Positions 1 to 5,302 of a stretch of DNA of 9,954 nucleotides are shown here, piece by piece (within the stretch, counting starts at the first letter, position 1; the number at the start of each line of letters is the position of its first letter). The stretch is from a bacterium. Its GTDB lineage: Bacteria; Bdellovibrionota_C; UBA2361; OMII01. A program made the translations under genes and the position numbers. The stretch is taken from NCBI GenBank assembly GCA_017853915.1, contig JAFMIS010000064.1:1-9954 (forward strand), read 5' to 3'. The notes under the pieces are model-generated. The model worked only from the letters and a program-made list of their open reading frames with translations, was not told the origin of the DNA and made no database searches.

Positions 1-20
1 GCTGCTCACGACAACGACCT

Positions 21-114
21 TGGAGGGCGGCCGGTCCGGCCGCCGGGTGCAACGCGCACCAGAAATGTCCTCAGGTAATCGCGACATCTCGGCGCCCGAC
101 CCGGGCGCCCTCCA
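21..114. repeat. Palindromic element, copy 1 (two hairpins inside terminal inverted repeats)
   Basis: The ends are inverted repeats: TGGAGGGCG at 21-29 and CGCCCTCCA at 106-114. Next to the left end is an almost perfect hairpin, GGCGGCCGG-T-CCGGCCGCC. Next to the right end is another, GGCGCCCG-ACC-CGGGCGCC. A ~45 bp core lies between them. A single strand could fold into a three-way junction with an outer stem and two GC-rich arms. There is no ORF of transposase size inside, so it would be non-autonomous. Copy 2 (160-252) and copy 3 (298-391) share this architecture. Confidence 0.8.
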
Positions 115-159
115 AAAATATTAGGTGTCTCGACGCGGCGCTGCTCACGACAACGACCT

Positions 160-252
160 TGGAGGGCGGCCGGTCCGGCCGCCGGGTGCAACGCAAATCG
201 CAAATTGCGCGGGCAAACGCGACATCTCGGCGCCCGACCCGGGCGCCCTCCA
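160..252. repeat. Palindromic element, copy 2 with a divergent core
   Basis: Ends, both GC-rich hairpins and the inner flanks (GGGTGCAACGC on the left, CGCGACATCTCGG on the right) match copies 1 and 3. The 23-24 bases between those flanks are unrelated: they contain AATCGCAAATTGCG here, against CACCAGAAATGTCC in the other two copies. The change is confined to the core, which suggests core exchange or insertion of a different sub-family member rather than random drift. Confidence 0.8.
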
Positions 253-297
253 AAAATATTAGGTGTCTCGACGCGGCGCTGCTCACGACAACGACCT

Positions 298-391
298 TGG
301 AGGGCGGCCGGTCCGGCCGCCGGGTGCAACGCGCACCAGAAATGTCCTCAGGTAATCGCCACATCTCGGCGCCCGACCCGGGCGCCCTCCA
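298..391. repeat. Palindromic element, copy 3 (array end next to phoR)
   Basis: The core is identical to copy 1 except for one base. The right terminal CGCCCTCCA ends at 391 and is followed by GGGAATCGCG instead of the AAAATATTAGG that follows copies 1 and 2, so this is the right boundary of the array. The phoR stop codon is at 415-417. On the minus strand, transcripts leaving phoR meet this strong stem first. It could stabilise or attenuate the 3' end of the phoBR mRNA, although there is no T-run as in an intrinsic terminator. Confidence 0.8.
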
Positions 392-414
392 GGGAATCGC
401 GCAGGGGGTGTTTG

Positions 415-1791
415 CTAGGCCGCCCTCAGGAAAATCGAAAAAGCGCTCCCCTGCCCAACTACGCTGGAGACCGCCACTTTGCCGCCATGAACCTGGGCGA
501 TGTGCTTCACAATCGCGAGACCCAACCCCGTGCCACCCAACTGGCGACTGCGCCCCTGATCAATCCGGTAGAAGCGCTCAAACAGGCGGGTTAGATGAGA
601 ATTGTCGATGCCCGGGCCAGTATCCACAACACAGATCTGCACCAGATCCCCATCGATGCGGGCCTGAACCCGCACAGAGCCGCCGGCCTCGGAATATTTG
701 ATTGCGTTATCCACCAGGTTTACAAGAGCCTGCTCAACCAGACTCGAATTGGCGTGCGCACGAAGTTCGGGCTCAATCTCTACGCTCACATGCATTCCCT
801 TTTCCATCGCACGCCGAGAGCAATCCTCCACCGCCATAAGAGCGAGATCTCTGACCCCCTTAACCTCGGTCTCGACTCGCGCATCATCCCCACCGGCCTC
901 AAGACGCGCCAGCGTCAAAAGATCATTGAAAATTGAATTAAGCCGATCCGCTTGTCTCCCTATAATCCCGAGAAACTTTTTAAGCGCCTCCGCGTCGTGC
1001 ATCGCTCCATCAATAAGCGTCTCAACAAAACCTTTGATAGAGGTGATCGGAGTGCGAAGCTCATGCGAAACATTCGCGACAAAATCGCGCCGCACATTCT
1101 CTAACTTCTGAAGCCGGGTGACATCATGAATCACTACCATTGTCCCGGCGGCCAAGAGATCGTAGCTGAGGAGGGGCGCCGCGTTTAACTCTAACAACTT
1201 CTCTCGGTCCCCACGAATCCTCACCGTCGCGGAGCTTTGCTCCGAAGACTGCAGCGCGGTTGCGATAAAATGCCGCACTTCACCGTGCGAGATGACTTCT
1301 TCAAAGCGCTTCCCCTCGAGTCGAATCTCCTCAATTTCTAACAACTTGATCGCCGCGTTATTGACCGCTCGTATCTCTCCGCGAGGATCAATCGTTATAA
1401 CCCCCTCAACCATCGTGCGCAGAATAGCAGCATGTTCCGCGCTGGCTCGCGTTAAGTCATCGACGCTGCGCTGCACCGCGATGGCCATCGTATTAACCGC
1501 TTTTACCAAGGGCATAACCTCTCGCTGATCTGTTTGGTAGGCGCGTGCCGACAGATCCCCCGACGCGATTTTGTGCAGAATCTTCTCGACTCTGTGGACG
1601 GTATCGTCGACCTTGTAAAACATCACCTCCGATATGACCAAAGCGATGGCCAAACTTGCTGAGATTGCTCCAGCCACCACTATCCAATCAGAGGCATAGA
1701 TCGCTAGTATGATCGAGAGCGGTATCATGCTCACCAAAGCCGCAACAACGGCGAGCATTCGCATGCTTTTTCTCTGAGACCTAATCTTCAC
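415..1791 (-). CDS. phoR: PhoR-type phosphate-regulon sensor histidine kinase
   Basis: This inner-membrane sensor kinase autophosphorylates on a histidine and passes the phosphate to the partner PhoB. The 458-residue product has two membrane helices (about 13-33 and 36-57) joined by a two-residue turn, so there is no periplasmic sensor domain. A HAMP-like linker (about 58-112) and a PAS domain (about 117-228) follow. The HisKA helix carries H243 in FVANVSHELRTPITSIKG. The ATP-binding domain has the N-box LVDNAIKYS (N362), the G1 box DTGPGID (390-396), the F-box FERFYRID (404-411) and the G2 box GGTGLGL (419-425). The order membrane-HAMP-PAS-kinase without a periplasmic domain is that of PhoR, which is thought to sense the state of the Pst transporter and PhoU; neither is in view. 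The start is GTG, with AGGGG about seven bases upstream. It lies 83 bp behind phoB and ends beside the repeat array. The symbol rests on architecture plus the phoB neighbour. Confidence 0.9.
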   Translation of the reverse strand: MKIRSQRKSMRMLAVVAALVSMIPLSIILAIYASDWIVVAGAISASLAIALVISEVMFYKVDDTVHRVEKILHKIASGDLSARAYQTDQREVMPLVKAVNTMAIAVQRSVDDLTRASAEHAAILRTMVEGVITIDPRGEIRAVNNAAIKLLEIEEIRLEGKRFEEVISHGEVRHFIATALQSSEQSSATVRIRGDREKLLELNAAPLLSYDLLAAGTMVVIHDVTRLQKLENVRRDFVANVSHELRTPITSIKGFVETLIDGAMHDAEALKKFLGIIGRQADRLNSIFNDLLTLARLEAGGDDARVETEVKGVRDLALMAVEDCSRRAMEKGMHVSVEIEPELRAHANSSLVEQALVNLVDNAIKYSEAGGSVRVQARIDGDLVQICVVDTGPGIDNSHLTRLFERFYRIDQGRSRQLGGTGLGLAIVKHIAQVHGGKVAVSSVVGQGSAFSIFLRAA

Positions 1792-1874
1792 TCTTTTCCC
1801 CTCGGCTACCGCGCCGATATCATGAGGATATTACACCCCAGCCGGACTCTCGCAATGACCAGTAGGATAAGGCA

Positions 1875-2558
1875 TTAGCCTTTAAAACGGTACCCCACCC
1901 CGCGAACAGTTTCGATGTAAGCCCCGTAATCAAGAAGCTTCTTTCTGAGCCCAACTACCTGAACATCCACTGACCGGTCAGTTACTGGGTAGTCATCACC
2001 GTGCACCCCCTCCACAATCTGATCCCGCGTAAAAACCAATCCGGGCTGTCGCATCAAAAAGTGAAGCAGTTTAAATTCAGTATTCGTCAATTCAATAAGA
2101 GCGCCATTGATCTGAACTTCCCGACGCTGCGGGTTCACGAACAACCCCTCTTCACGCAGAATCGCTTGTTCATCGATCGGAGCAGCTCGGCCCCGTCGCA
2201 AAACACTCTTCACTCGTGCCAACAAGACTCGTGGGCTAAAAGGCTTCGACACATAATCATCAGCGCCTAATTCGAGACCAGATACAACGTCCGGCTCATC
2301 TCCTAACGCGCTCACAATAACAATCGGGATCGCCTTCAATACGGAGTCAGCCTTGAGCTGTCGACACACCTCAAGTCCACCCATGCCAGGGAGCATCAGG
2401 TCGAGGATCACGATATTTGGAGCTCTCCTTCGTATCAGCTCAAGCCCCTCCTCTCCTGACACCGCACATACAACCTCATATCCTTCCTTGGACAGGTTGT
2501 AGCGAATCAGCTCGCGTATATCCTCTTCATCGTCGATAACAACTATTAGCTCTTTCAT
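1875..2558 (-). CDS. phoB: PhoB-type response regulator, OmpR/PhoB family
   Basis: This cytoplasmic transcription factor is activated by phosphorylation from PhoR and typically binds pho boxes to switch on phosphate-scavenging genes. The 227 residues form a receiver domain (1-120) and a winged-helix DNA-binding domain (about 130-226). The receiver has the acidic pocket D9-D10-E11-E12, the phospho-acceptor D53 in ILDLMLPGM, the switch residues S83 and Y102, and the conserved K105 in SKPFSP. The output domain shows the usual TNTEFKLLHFLM, the recognition segment RSVDVQVVGLRKKL and the closing wing VRGVGYRFKG. Length is standard (E. coli PhoB is 229 residues). The ATG start has only a weak Shine-Dalgarno (AGGGGA, rather far upstream). 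I could not find a convincing pho box in front of it. Other PhoB/OmpR paralogues look alike; the phoR partner is what makes the name likely. Confidence 0.9.
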   Translation of the reverse strand: MKELIVVIDDEEDIRELIRYNLSKEGYEVVCAVSGEEGLELIRRRAPNIVILDLMLPGMGGLEVCRQLKADSVLKAIPIVIVSALGDEPDVVSGLELGADDYVSKPFSPRVLLARVKSVLRRGRAAPIDEQAILREEGLFVNPQRREVQINGALIELTNTEFKLLHFLMRQPGLVFTRDQIVEGVHGDDYPVTDRSVDVQVVGLRKKLLDYGAYIETVRGVGYRFKG

Positions 2559-2824
2559 AGAATATTAGTTTTTGTATTCCCCTGTTGTACCCCTAAATGT
2601 AGCGGTTTTTGAACACGAAAGAGACCTCTCTCCTCTTCTCTCATCAAATTTTAACTCAGCCCTCAGAACCTAGCGCAGCAGCCGGGCTTGAGGAGCGGCA
2701 CCTACCCCTCAACCGAAAAAGCCAAGGAAAAGGGGACGGGCTTGTTTTGACTCTTTCACACCATAACCCCGGCGGTCTATCCTCCTGGCAGGTATCTCTT
2801 GTAAACCCTGAATGAGGAAATCCT
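2559..2824. other. Divergent promoter region between phoB and ridA
   Basis: No gene is supported in these 266 bp; a 68-codon plus-strand frame (2609-2815) has no ribosome site or recognisable product. Rightward promoters for ridA and leftward ones for phoB must lie here. Visible signals are a TTGACT at 2747-2752 without a good -10 at normal spacing, and two copies of CGGGCTTG (2683-2690 and 2737-2744). Both copies can pair with a single AAGCC at 2719-2723, so the two pairings exclude each other. The second is followed by TTTT. Confidence 0.5.
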
Positions 2825-3223
2825 ATGTCGAGCCCAATCCGCTGCTTTGAAAGCATCCCTGGCGCCCCCCAAGCCGTCGGCCCCTACTCACTCGCTGTTC
2901 GGGCCGGAGGCATGGTGTTTCTCTCCGGACAGGTAGGTCTTAATCCGTCGACGGGTAAGCTCATTGGCGCCTCAATCGAAGAGCAAACCGAACAGGCTCT
3001 CAGCAATCTGAAAACTGTCCTCGAGGGGGTGGGCTTATCGTTTGCTGACGTCATTAAATCTACCATCTTCCTCACCGACCTCGGCAATTTTCAGAAGGTG
3101 AACACCATCTATGGGACTGCGCTCGGAGGCCATAAGCCCGCCCGCTCCACTATTCAGGTCAGCGCCCTTCCACTCGGAGCGATCGTTGAGATCGAGATGA
3201 TCGCGTTGGACAAAACGCCTTAA
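2825..3223 (+). CDS. ridA: RidA family enamine/imine deaminase (YjgF/YER057c/UK114)
   Basis: RidA hydrolyses reactive 2-aminoacrylate and related enamines and imines released by PLP enzymes, giving ketoacids and ammonia. This protects PLP enzymes in the cytoplasm; the active protein is a trimer. The 132-residue product covers the whole family fold. The signature PARSTIQVSALPLGAIVEIE near the C-terminus holds R107, which binds the substrate carboxylate, and E122, matching E. coli R105 and E120. Y21 and S34 correspond to other pocket residues. T109 replaces the cysteine of the E. coli protein, a common substitution. The start is ATG, with GAGGAA about six bases upstream. It lies divergent from phoB and 69 bp ahead of a HAD phosphatase, with which it may share some transcripts. 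Assignment to the archetypal RidA subfamily is likely but not proven by motif alone. Confidence 0.93.
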   Translation: MSSPIRCFESIPGAPQAVGPYSLAVRAGGMVFLSGQVGLNPSTGKLIGASIEEQTEQALSNLKTVLEGVGLSFADVIKSTIFLTDLGNFQKVNTIYGTALGGHKPARSTIQVSALPLGAIVEIEMIALDKTP

Positions 3224-3256
3224 CGTAGATCGTTTTCACCAGGTATGTAGCGGCTC

Positions 3257-3292
3257 ATTTATTAGGCACGTAAAACCTGGTATACCCACGGC
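3257..3292 (+). promoter_or_regulatory. Extended -10 promoter for the HAD phosphatase, possibly leaderless
   Basis: TGGTATACC (3278-3286) is an extended -10 element, TGN followed by TATACC. The -35 region (TTTATT, 3258-3263, 17 bp spacing) is poor, as is usual for extended -10 promoters. The predicted transcription start falls on or next to the ATG at 3293, and no Shine-Dalgarno precedes that ATG. The -10 overlaps ACCTGGTAT (3275-3283), whose near copy ACCAGGTAT lies at 3238-3246; the pair could be an operator. This is inference from sequence only. Confidence 0.45.
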
Positions 3293-3964
3293 ATGAACCC
3301 TCAAAACTCTCGCCATGCGGTGCTATTTGATTTTGATGGCACCTTGGGCCATTCGTTACCCCACTGGACAAACGCCTATCAGGAATGCCTCCATAGTCAC
3401 GGAGTGACCATGGATACACGGGAGGTAATTGAGGCGTGCTTTGTCCGGAACCAATCGGAGGTTCTCGCGGAACTCAAGATCGAAGACCACCATTCATTTC
3501 GGGAGGGGGTGTGGGATCGGGTTAAACAAAAAATGCCTCTGGTAGAAAGCTTCTCGGATCTCCAGGAACTCTTACAAAGCCTGCGAGCTCACTCTCATGT
3601 GCTCGGCGTAGTAACCAACTCGAGACGAGGCCACGTCGCGCCAGTGCTTGAGCGCTGGGAGCTAAGCGCTCATTTCGATGTTTTCGTCGCCATCGAGGAT
3701 GTTACCAAGGGAAAGCCTCACCCCGAACCGATCGAGCGCGCCTTAGAGCTGCTGCAGATCCCCGCGGGCAACGCCTGGATGATCGGCGATTCTCTCGTGG
3801 ACATCCATGCCGGCAAAGCCGCGGGCGTCAAAACTATCGCCTTCTCGCCACCTGAGAATCATCCGTTTGTGGATACTGAGACTCTTCGCGCCGCCGAACC
3901 GACGCATGTGGCTCATTCCAATCAAGAGATTAAGAAAATTATTCTCTCTGCCCTAGTCGCGTAG
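3293..3964 (+). CDS. HAD-superfamily hydrolase, phosphoglycolate phosphatase-like
   Basis: This is a cytoplasmic Mg-dependent phosphatase of the haloacid dehalogenase superfamily. All four motifs are present in the 223 residues. Motif I is DFDGTL, with nucleophile D13 and acid/base D15. Motif II is VVTNS, with N109-S110. Motif III is KGKPHPEP, with K141. Motif IV is GDSLVD, with D166 and D170. The helical cap lies between motifs I and II (about 20-90), the C1-type placement shared by Gph, PpaX and beta-phosphoglucomutase. The KPxPEP and GDSxxD signatures resemble phosphoglycolate phosphatase and PpaX, but the substrate cannot be read from sequence. A role in clearing 2-phosphoglycolate or another damaged phosphometabolite would fit beside RidA, but that is conjecture. 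No Shine-Dalgarno precedes the ATG, and no better in-frame start follows. Confidence 0.85.
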   Translation: MNPQNSRHAVLFDFDGTLGHSLPHWTNAYQECLHSHGVTMDTREVIEACFVRNQSEVLAELKIEDHHSFREGVWDRVKQKMPLVESFSDLQELLQSLRAHSHVLGVVTNSRRGHVAPVLERWELSAHFDVFVAIEDVTKGKPHPEPIERALELLQIPAGNAWMIGDSLVDIHAGKAAGVKTIAFSPPENHPFVDTETLRAAEPTHVAHSNQEIKKIILSALVA

Positions 3965-3980
3965 AGACTATGCCGCCCGT

Positions 3981-4008
3981 AGAAACTAAGTTTCGAAACT
4001 AGGTTTCT
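3981..4008. repeat. Nested palindrome just past the HAD phosphatase gene
   Basis: A perfect 12-bp palindrome, AGTTTCGAAACT (3989-4000), sits inside an outer inverted repeat AGAAAC (3981-3986) / GTTTCT (4003-4008). GAAACTA occurs twice in direct orientation (3982-3988 and 3995-4001). It starts 17 bases after the phosphatase stop codon and could act as a 3'-end stem for that mRNA. No T-run follows directly (the nearest is TTTT at 4020-4024), so it is not a standard intrinsic terminator. A dimeric repressor or recombinase site is equally possible. Confidence 0.5.
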
Positions 4009-4170
4009 CGCGTGAAGATGTTTTAAGAGATCATGACGAAAGGAGAGTCGTGGGCGGCGCGCTCACTACTCGCGCCGCCACGAGGAAGCAAACCATGCAA
4101 CAAGTGACCACTACGTGATCACAAACCTACTACCAAAAAAACCCTGTCCAAGTGAATGGGTAGATACTCC

Positions 4171-4227
4171 TCACAACGTGAGGCACCTCTTCACCAGTCT
4201 GACAGATTTAATTCCTATAGCCGACAT
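4171..4227 (-). CDS. 18-codon small ORF with a maximal Shine-Dalgarno (small protein or leader peptide)
   Basis: The ATG at 4227 is preceded by GAAAGGAGGTGATCC, complementary to the whole exposed 3' tail of 16S rRNA, with GGAGG six bases from the start codon. None of the other genes in this window has a ribosome site this strong. The predicted peptide is MSAIGIKSVRLVKRCLTL: basic, short, with no membrane segment and no run of one amino acid that would mark a classical biosynthetic attenuator. The TGA lies inside the hairpin 4169-4183, so a terminating ribosome would melt that stem. A second frame starts GTG at 4174, overlaps the stop as GTGA, and runs 14 codons to a TAG at 4130-4132. Translation is inferred only. 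The family is unrecognised. Confidence 0.35.
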   Translation of the reverse strand: MSAIGIKSVRLVKRCLTL

Positions 4228-4242
4228 GGATCACCTCCTTTC
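4228..4242 (-). promoter_or_regulatory. Ribosome-binding site matching the full 16S tail
   Basis: The minus strand reads GAAAGGAGGTGATCC directly before ATG. On the plus strand, 4227-4242 is TGGATCACCTCCTTTC, the terminal sequence of many bacterial 16S genes (the B. subtilis type; E. coli ends CCTCCTTA). The flanks on both sides are not 16S-like, so it is not a piece of an rRNA gene longer than about 16 bases. Confidence 0.6.
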
Positions 4243-4336
4243 AATGATAGGCCTCCTCCCTATAGGAGAGAAGAGTCACCCTCTCTAGGCGCCCAGATTG
4301 AGGCTCTTTCGTGAAGAAAGAACCGGGTACGTAAGT

Positions 4337-4342
4337 ATTATA
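4337..4342 (-). promoter_or_regulatory. Perfect -10 hexamer TATAAT for a leftward transcript
   Basis: The minus strand reads TATAAT here, with a predicted start near 4330, about 100 bases ahead of the small ORF. The -35 is weak: TTGCGA (4368-4363) lies 20 bp upstream, too far for a standard sigma-70 site, and nothing better occurs at 17 bp. The element lies just downstream of the terminator of the lipoprotein gene, which fits an independent transcription unit. Confidence 0.4.
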
Positions 4343-4373
4343 TTGAGCAGTAATCGCGCTTTTCGCAACTGGC

Positions 4374-4405
4374 AAAATAAAAACTGTCGCGCGATCGTGG
4401 CGCAG
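4374..4405 (-). terminator. Intrinsic terminator of the lipoprotein gene
   Basis: On the minus strand, beginning four bases after the TAA stop, CTGCGC pairs with GCGACAG (one bulged A) around a loop of about nine bases. TTTTTATTTT follows. Stem plus T-run in the right position and strand is a standard Rho-independent terminator, though the stem is short. Confidence 0.7.
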
Positions 4406-4408
4406 GGT

Positions 4409-5089
4409 TTATTTATCAACGAACAAAACTGACGTAACGTAGTAGCCTAGCTGCCCCGCGATGAGCATCGTGTACGCCTTACCCGCCGACAGAGTGACCG
4501 TTGCTGATGAAACGCTACGACCATCACTTGCACGCGAGCTCGCGACAACAATCTCTCCGGCCGGAACCGAGATGTATTCTGAATTTTCGCCAAACGGCAC
4601 GCTCTGCGCTCCCACTGAAGCGGCGGATACATTTATTGCTGCCGCGCCGGTTACTCCATTAACGATCTTGATAGCCGCTCCTGAAATCTCTTGCGGCACC
4701 AGATCTTCTATTAAACGCGTCCTCAATCCAAACGTCTGCACATCACCATACAGCAGAAGCGAGTATCGACTCCCAGACGAAATAGTGGCGTCCGCCGTGC
4801 CGATGACAGAGGAGGGATTAAATACTTTGGTAAGAGATAATGTCTGCGCGCCTGAGGAAGCGGATCGATACCCCTTCGTATCAGCGAATCGCACCTGAGA
4901 TACCACTGCCGACGATCGTGCCGAGGAGAGGAGATCCACTGGAGCGGCATCGATAGCGGCATGCAGCACGCGAACCCCATCGGAGCTTCCGCCACCGTCA
5001 CTACTTCCACCACCGCCACCACCTCCGCATGACGAAAGTAGCGTTGCAAGACAGACAAGCCGGCATATAAAATGAGAGGTTCTCACCAT
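4409..5089 (-). CDS. DUF4397-like lipoprotein
   Basis: This is a probable lipid-anchored envelope protein of unknown function. From the ATG at 5089 the product is 226 residues: a basic start (MVRTSHFICR), a short hydrophobic segment and the lipobox LLSSC, with C21 as the lipidated residue. A glycine/serine linker follows (seven glycines, then SSDGGGSSDG). The rest looks like two beta-rich repeats of the DUF4397 type: VRVLHAAIDAAPVDLL (about 39-54) closing with YSLLLYG, then AAIKIVNGVTGAAAINVSA (about 138-156) closing with AYTMLIAG. The frame is open further to a GTG at 5128, which has AGGG six bases upstream. That start would add 13 residues and make an unusually long signal n-region, so I prefer the ATG. 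Its own terminator follows. DUF4397 proteins are widespread surface or secreted proteins, and no activity can be read from sequence. Confidence 0.8.
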   Translation of the reverse strand: MVRTSHFICRLVCLATLLSSCGGGGGGGSSDGGGSSDGVRVLHAAIDAAPVDLLSSARSSAVVSQVRFADTKGYRSASSGAQTLSLTKVFNPSSVIGTADATISSGSRYSLLLYGDVQTFGLRTRLIEDLVPQEISGAAIKIVNGVTGAAAINVSAASVGAQSVPFGENSEYISVPAGEIVVASSRASDGRSVSSATVTLSAGKAYTMLIAGQLGYYVTSVLFVDK

Positions 5090-5302
5090 ACGCTCACGAG
5101 ATATAAGTACGCATCGTTCACTCAACACATGAAGCCCTACGAATAAGCAGCCCCCTACTCTCTATACTTGGAGGGGCCGGTAGTCGCGTATATTTACCAA
5201 GGATAAAAGTTCAGTAAAGCCGTGAGGCGCGTTTTATATGCCCGTGCGAAGCATACGCTGTGAAAGAAACCGATGTGGATATCTTAAAGACGGGGGCTCT
5301 GC

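Larger units (their letters stand above)
1..391. repeat. Tandem array of three GC-rich palindromic elements (period 138-139 bp)
   Basis: Three copies begin with the same stretch at 1, 140 and 278 (GCTGCTCACGACAACGACCT). Each holds a palindromic element of about 94 bp (21-114, 160-252, 298-391). The 45 bp spacers 115-159 and 253-297 are identical. Copies 1 and 3 differ by one base (GCGAC against GCCAC near 81 and 357). Copy 2 has a different core between the same flanks. The third copy stops at its terminal CTCCA, after which the sequence becomes unique and phoR ends 24 bp later. The array starts at the window edge, so the copy number is a minimum. Open reading frames crossing it look like by-products of GC-rich repeat sequence. 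I do not recognise the family; it is organised like REP/BIME or MITE-type intergenic repeats. Confidence 0.93.
4049..4324 (-). ncRNA. Candidate structured small RNA or leader transcript, unknown family
   Basis: Reading leftward from the TATAAT, the transcript would contain these elements: hairpin GGTTCTTTC-TTCAC-GAAAGAGCC (4324-4302, one G-U); a purine-rich stretch and a very strong ribosome site; an 18-codon ORF; hairpin CCTCAC-GTT-GTGAGG (4183-4169), which overlaps the ORF stop; ACCC...GGGT followed by seven T residues (to 4135); hairpin GTGATCAC-GTA-GTGGTCAC (4122-4104, one G-U); and a GC-rich bulged stem (4082-4049). CCTATAG (4266-4260) can pair with CTATAGG (4220-4214), enclosing the ribosome site. 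It matches no tmRNA, RNase P, SRP or 6S signature that I know. The ends are estimates. Strand preference comes from the G-U pairs and the promoter. Confidence 0.35.
3965..4408. other. 444 bp intergenic region rich in hairpins, with a candidate minus-strand transcript
   Basis: No conventional gene is present. From left to right: a nested palindrome centred on AGTTTCGAAACT (3981-4008); a GC-rich 12-bp stem with one bulge (4049-4082); a hairpin of two 8-base arms with a three-base loop (4104-4122); seven A residues (4135-4141), which read as a T-run on the minus strand; the hairpin CCTCAC-AAC-GTGAGG (4169-4183); a 16-base match to the 16S rRNA 3' end (4227-4242); a 9-bp hairpin (4302-4324); a minus-strand TATAAT (4337-4342); and the intrinsic terminator of the next gene (4374-4405). 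The 9-bp and 8-bp stems are complete on the minus strand thanks to one G-U pair each; on the plus strand those pairs become A-C mismatches. That favours an RNA transcribed leftward. Confidence 0.6.

Noticed and set aside
1..391. CRISPR array
   Set aside because: The constant part (over 100 bp) is far too long, the spacers are identical to each other, and no cas gene is in view.
1..391. Integron attC sites
   Set aside because: The elements have inverted ends and a foldable shape, but lack the R-box core (GTTRRRY/RYYYAAC) and there are no cassettes between them.
6..701. Several overlapping reading frames of 97-180 codons across the repeat array
   Set aside because: They translate the 138 bp repeat itself, giving repeated peptide blocks on both strands, have no ribosome sites, and some extend antisense into phoR.
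2559..2610. Pho box in front of phoB
   Set aside because: No pair of direct repeats resembling CTGTCAT spaced by 11 bases could be found, so autoregulation by PhoB is not claimed.
2609..2815. 68-codon frame ahead of ridA
   Set aside because: No ribosome site and no recognisable protein character; it fills the divergent promoter region and is explained by chance.
4049..4082. Intrinsic terminator for the HAD phosphatase or the leftward transcript
   Set aside because: The GC-rich stem is strong, but no T-run follows on either strand.
4227..4242. Remnant of a 16S rRNA gene
   Set aside because: Only 16 bases match the 16S terminus. The flanking bases do not resemble the 3' minor domain on one side or the usual 16S-23S spacer on the other.
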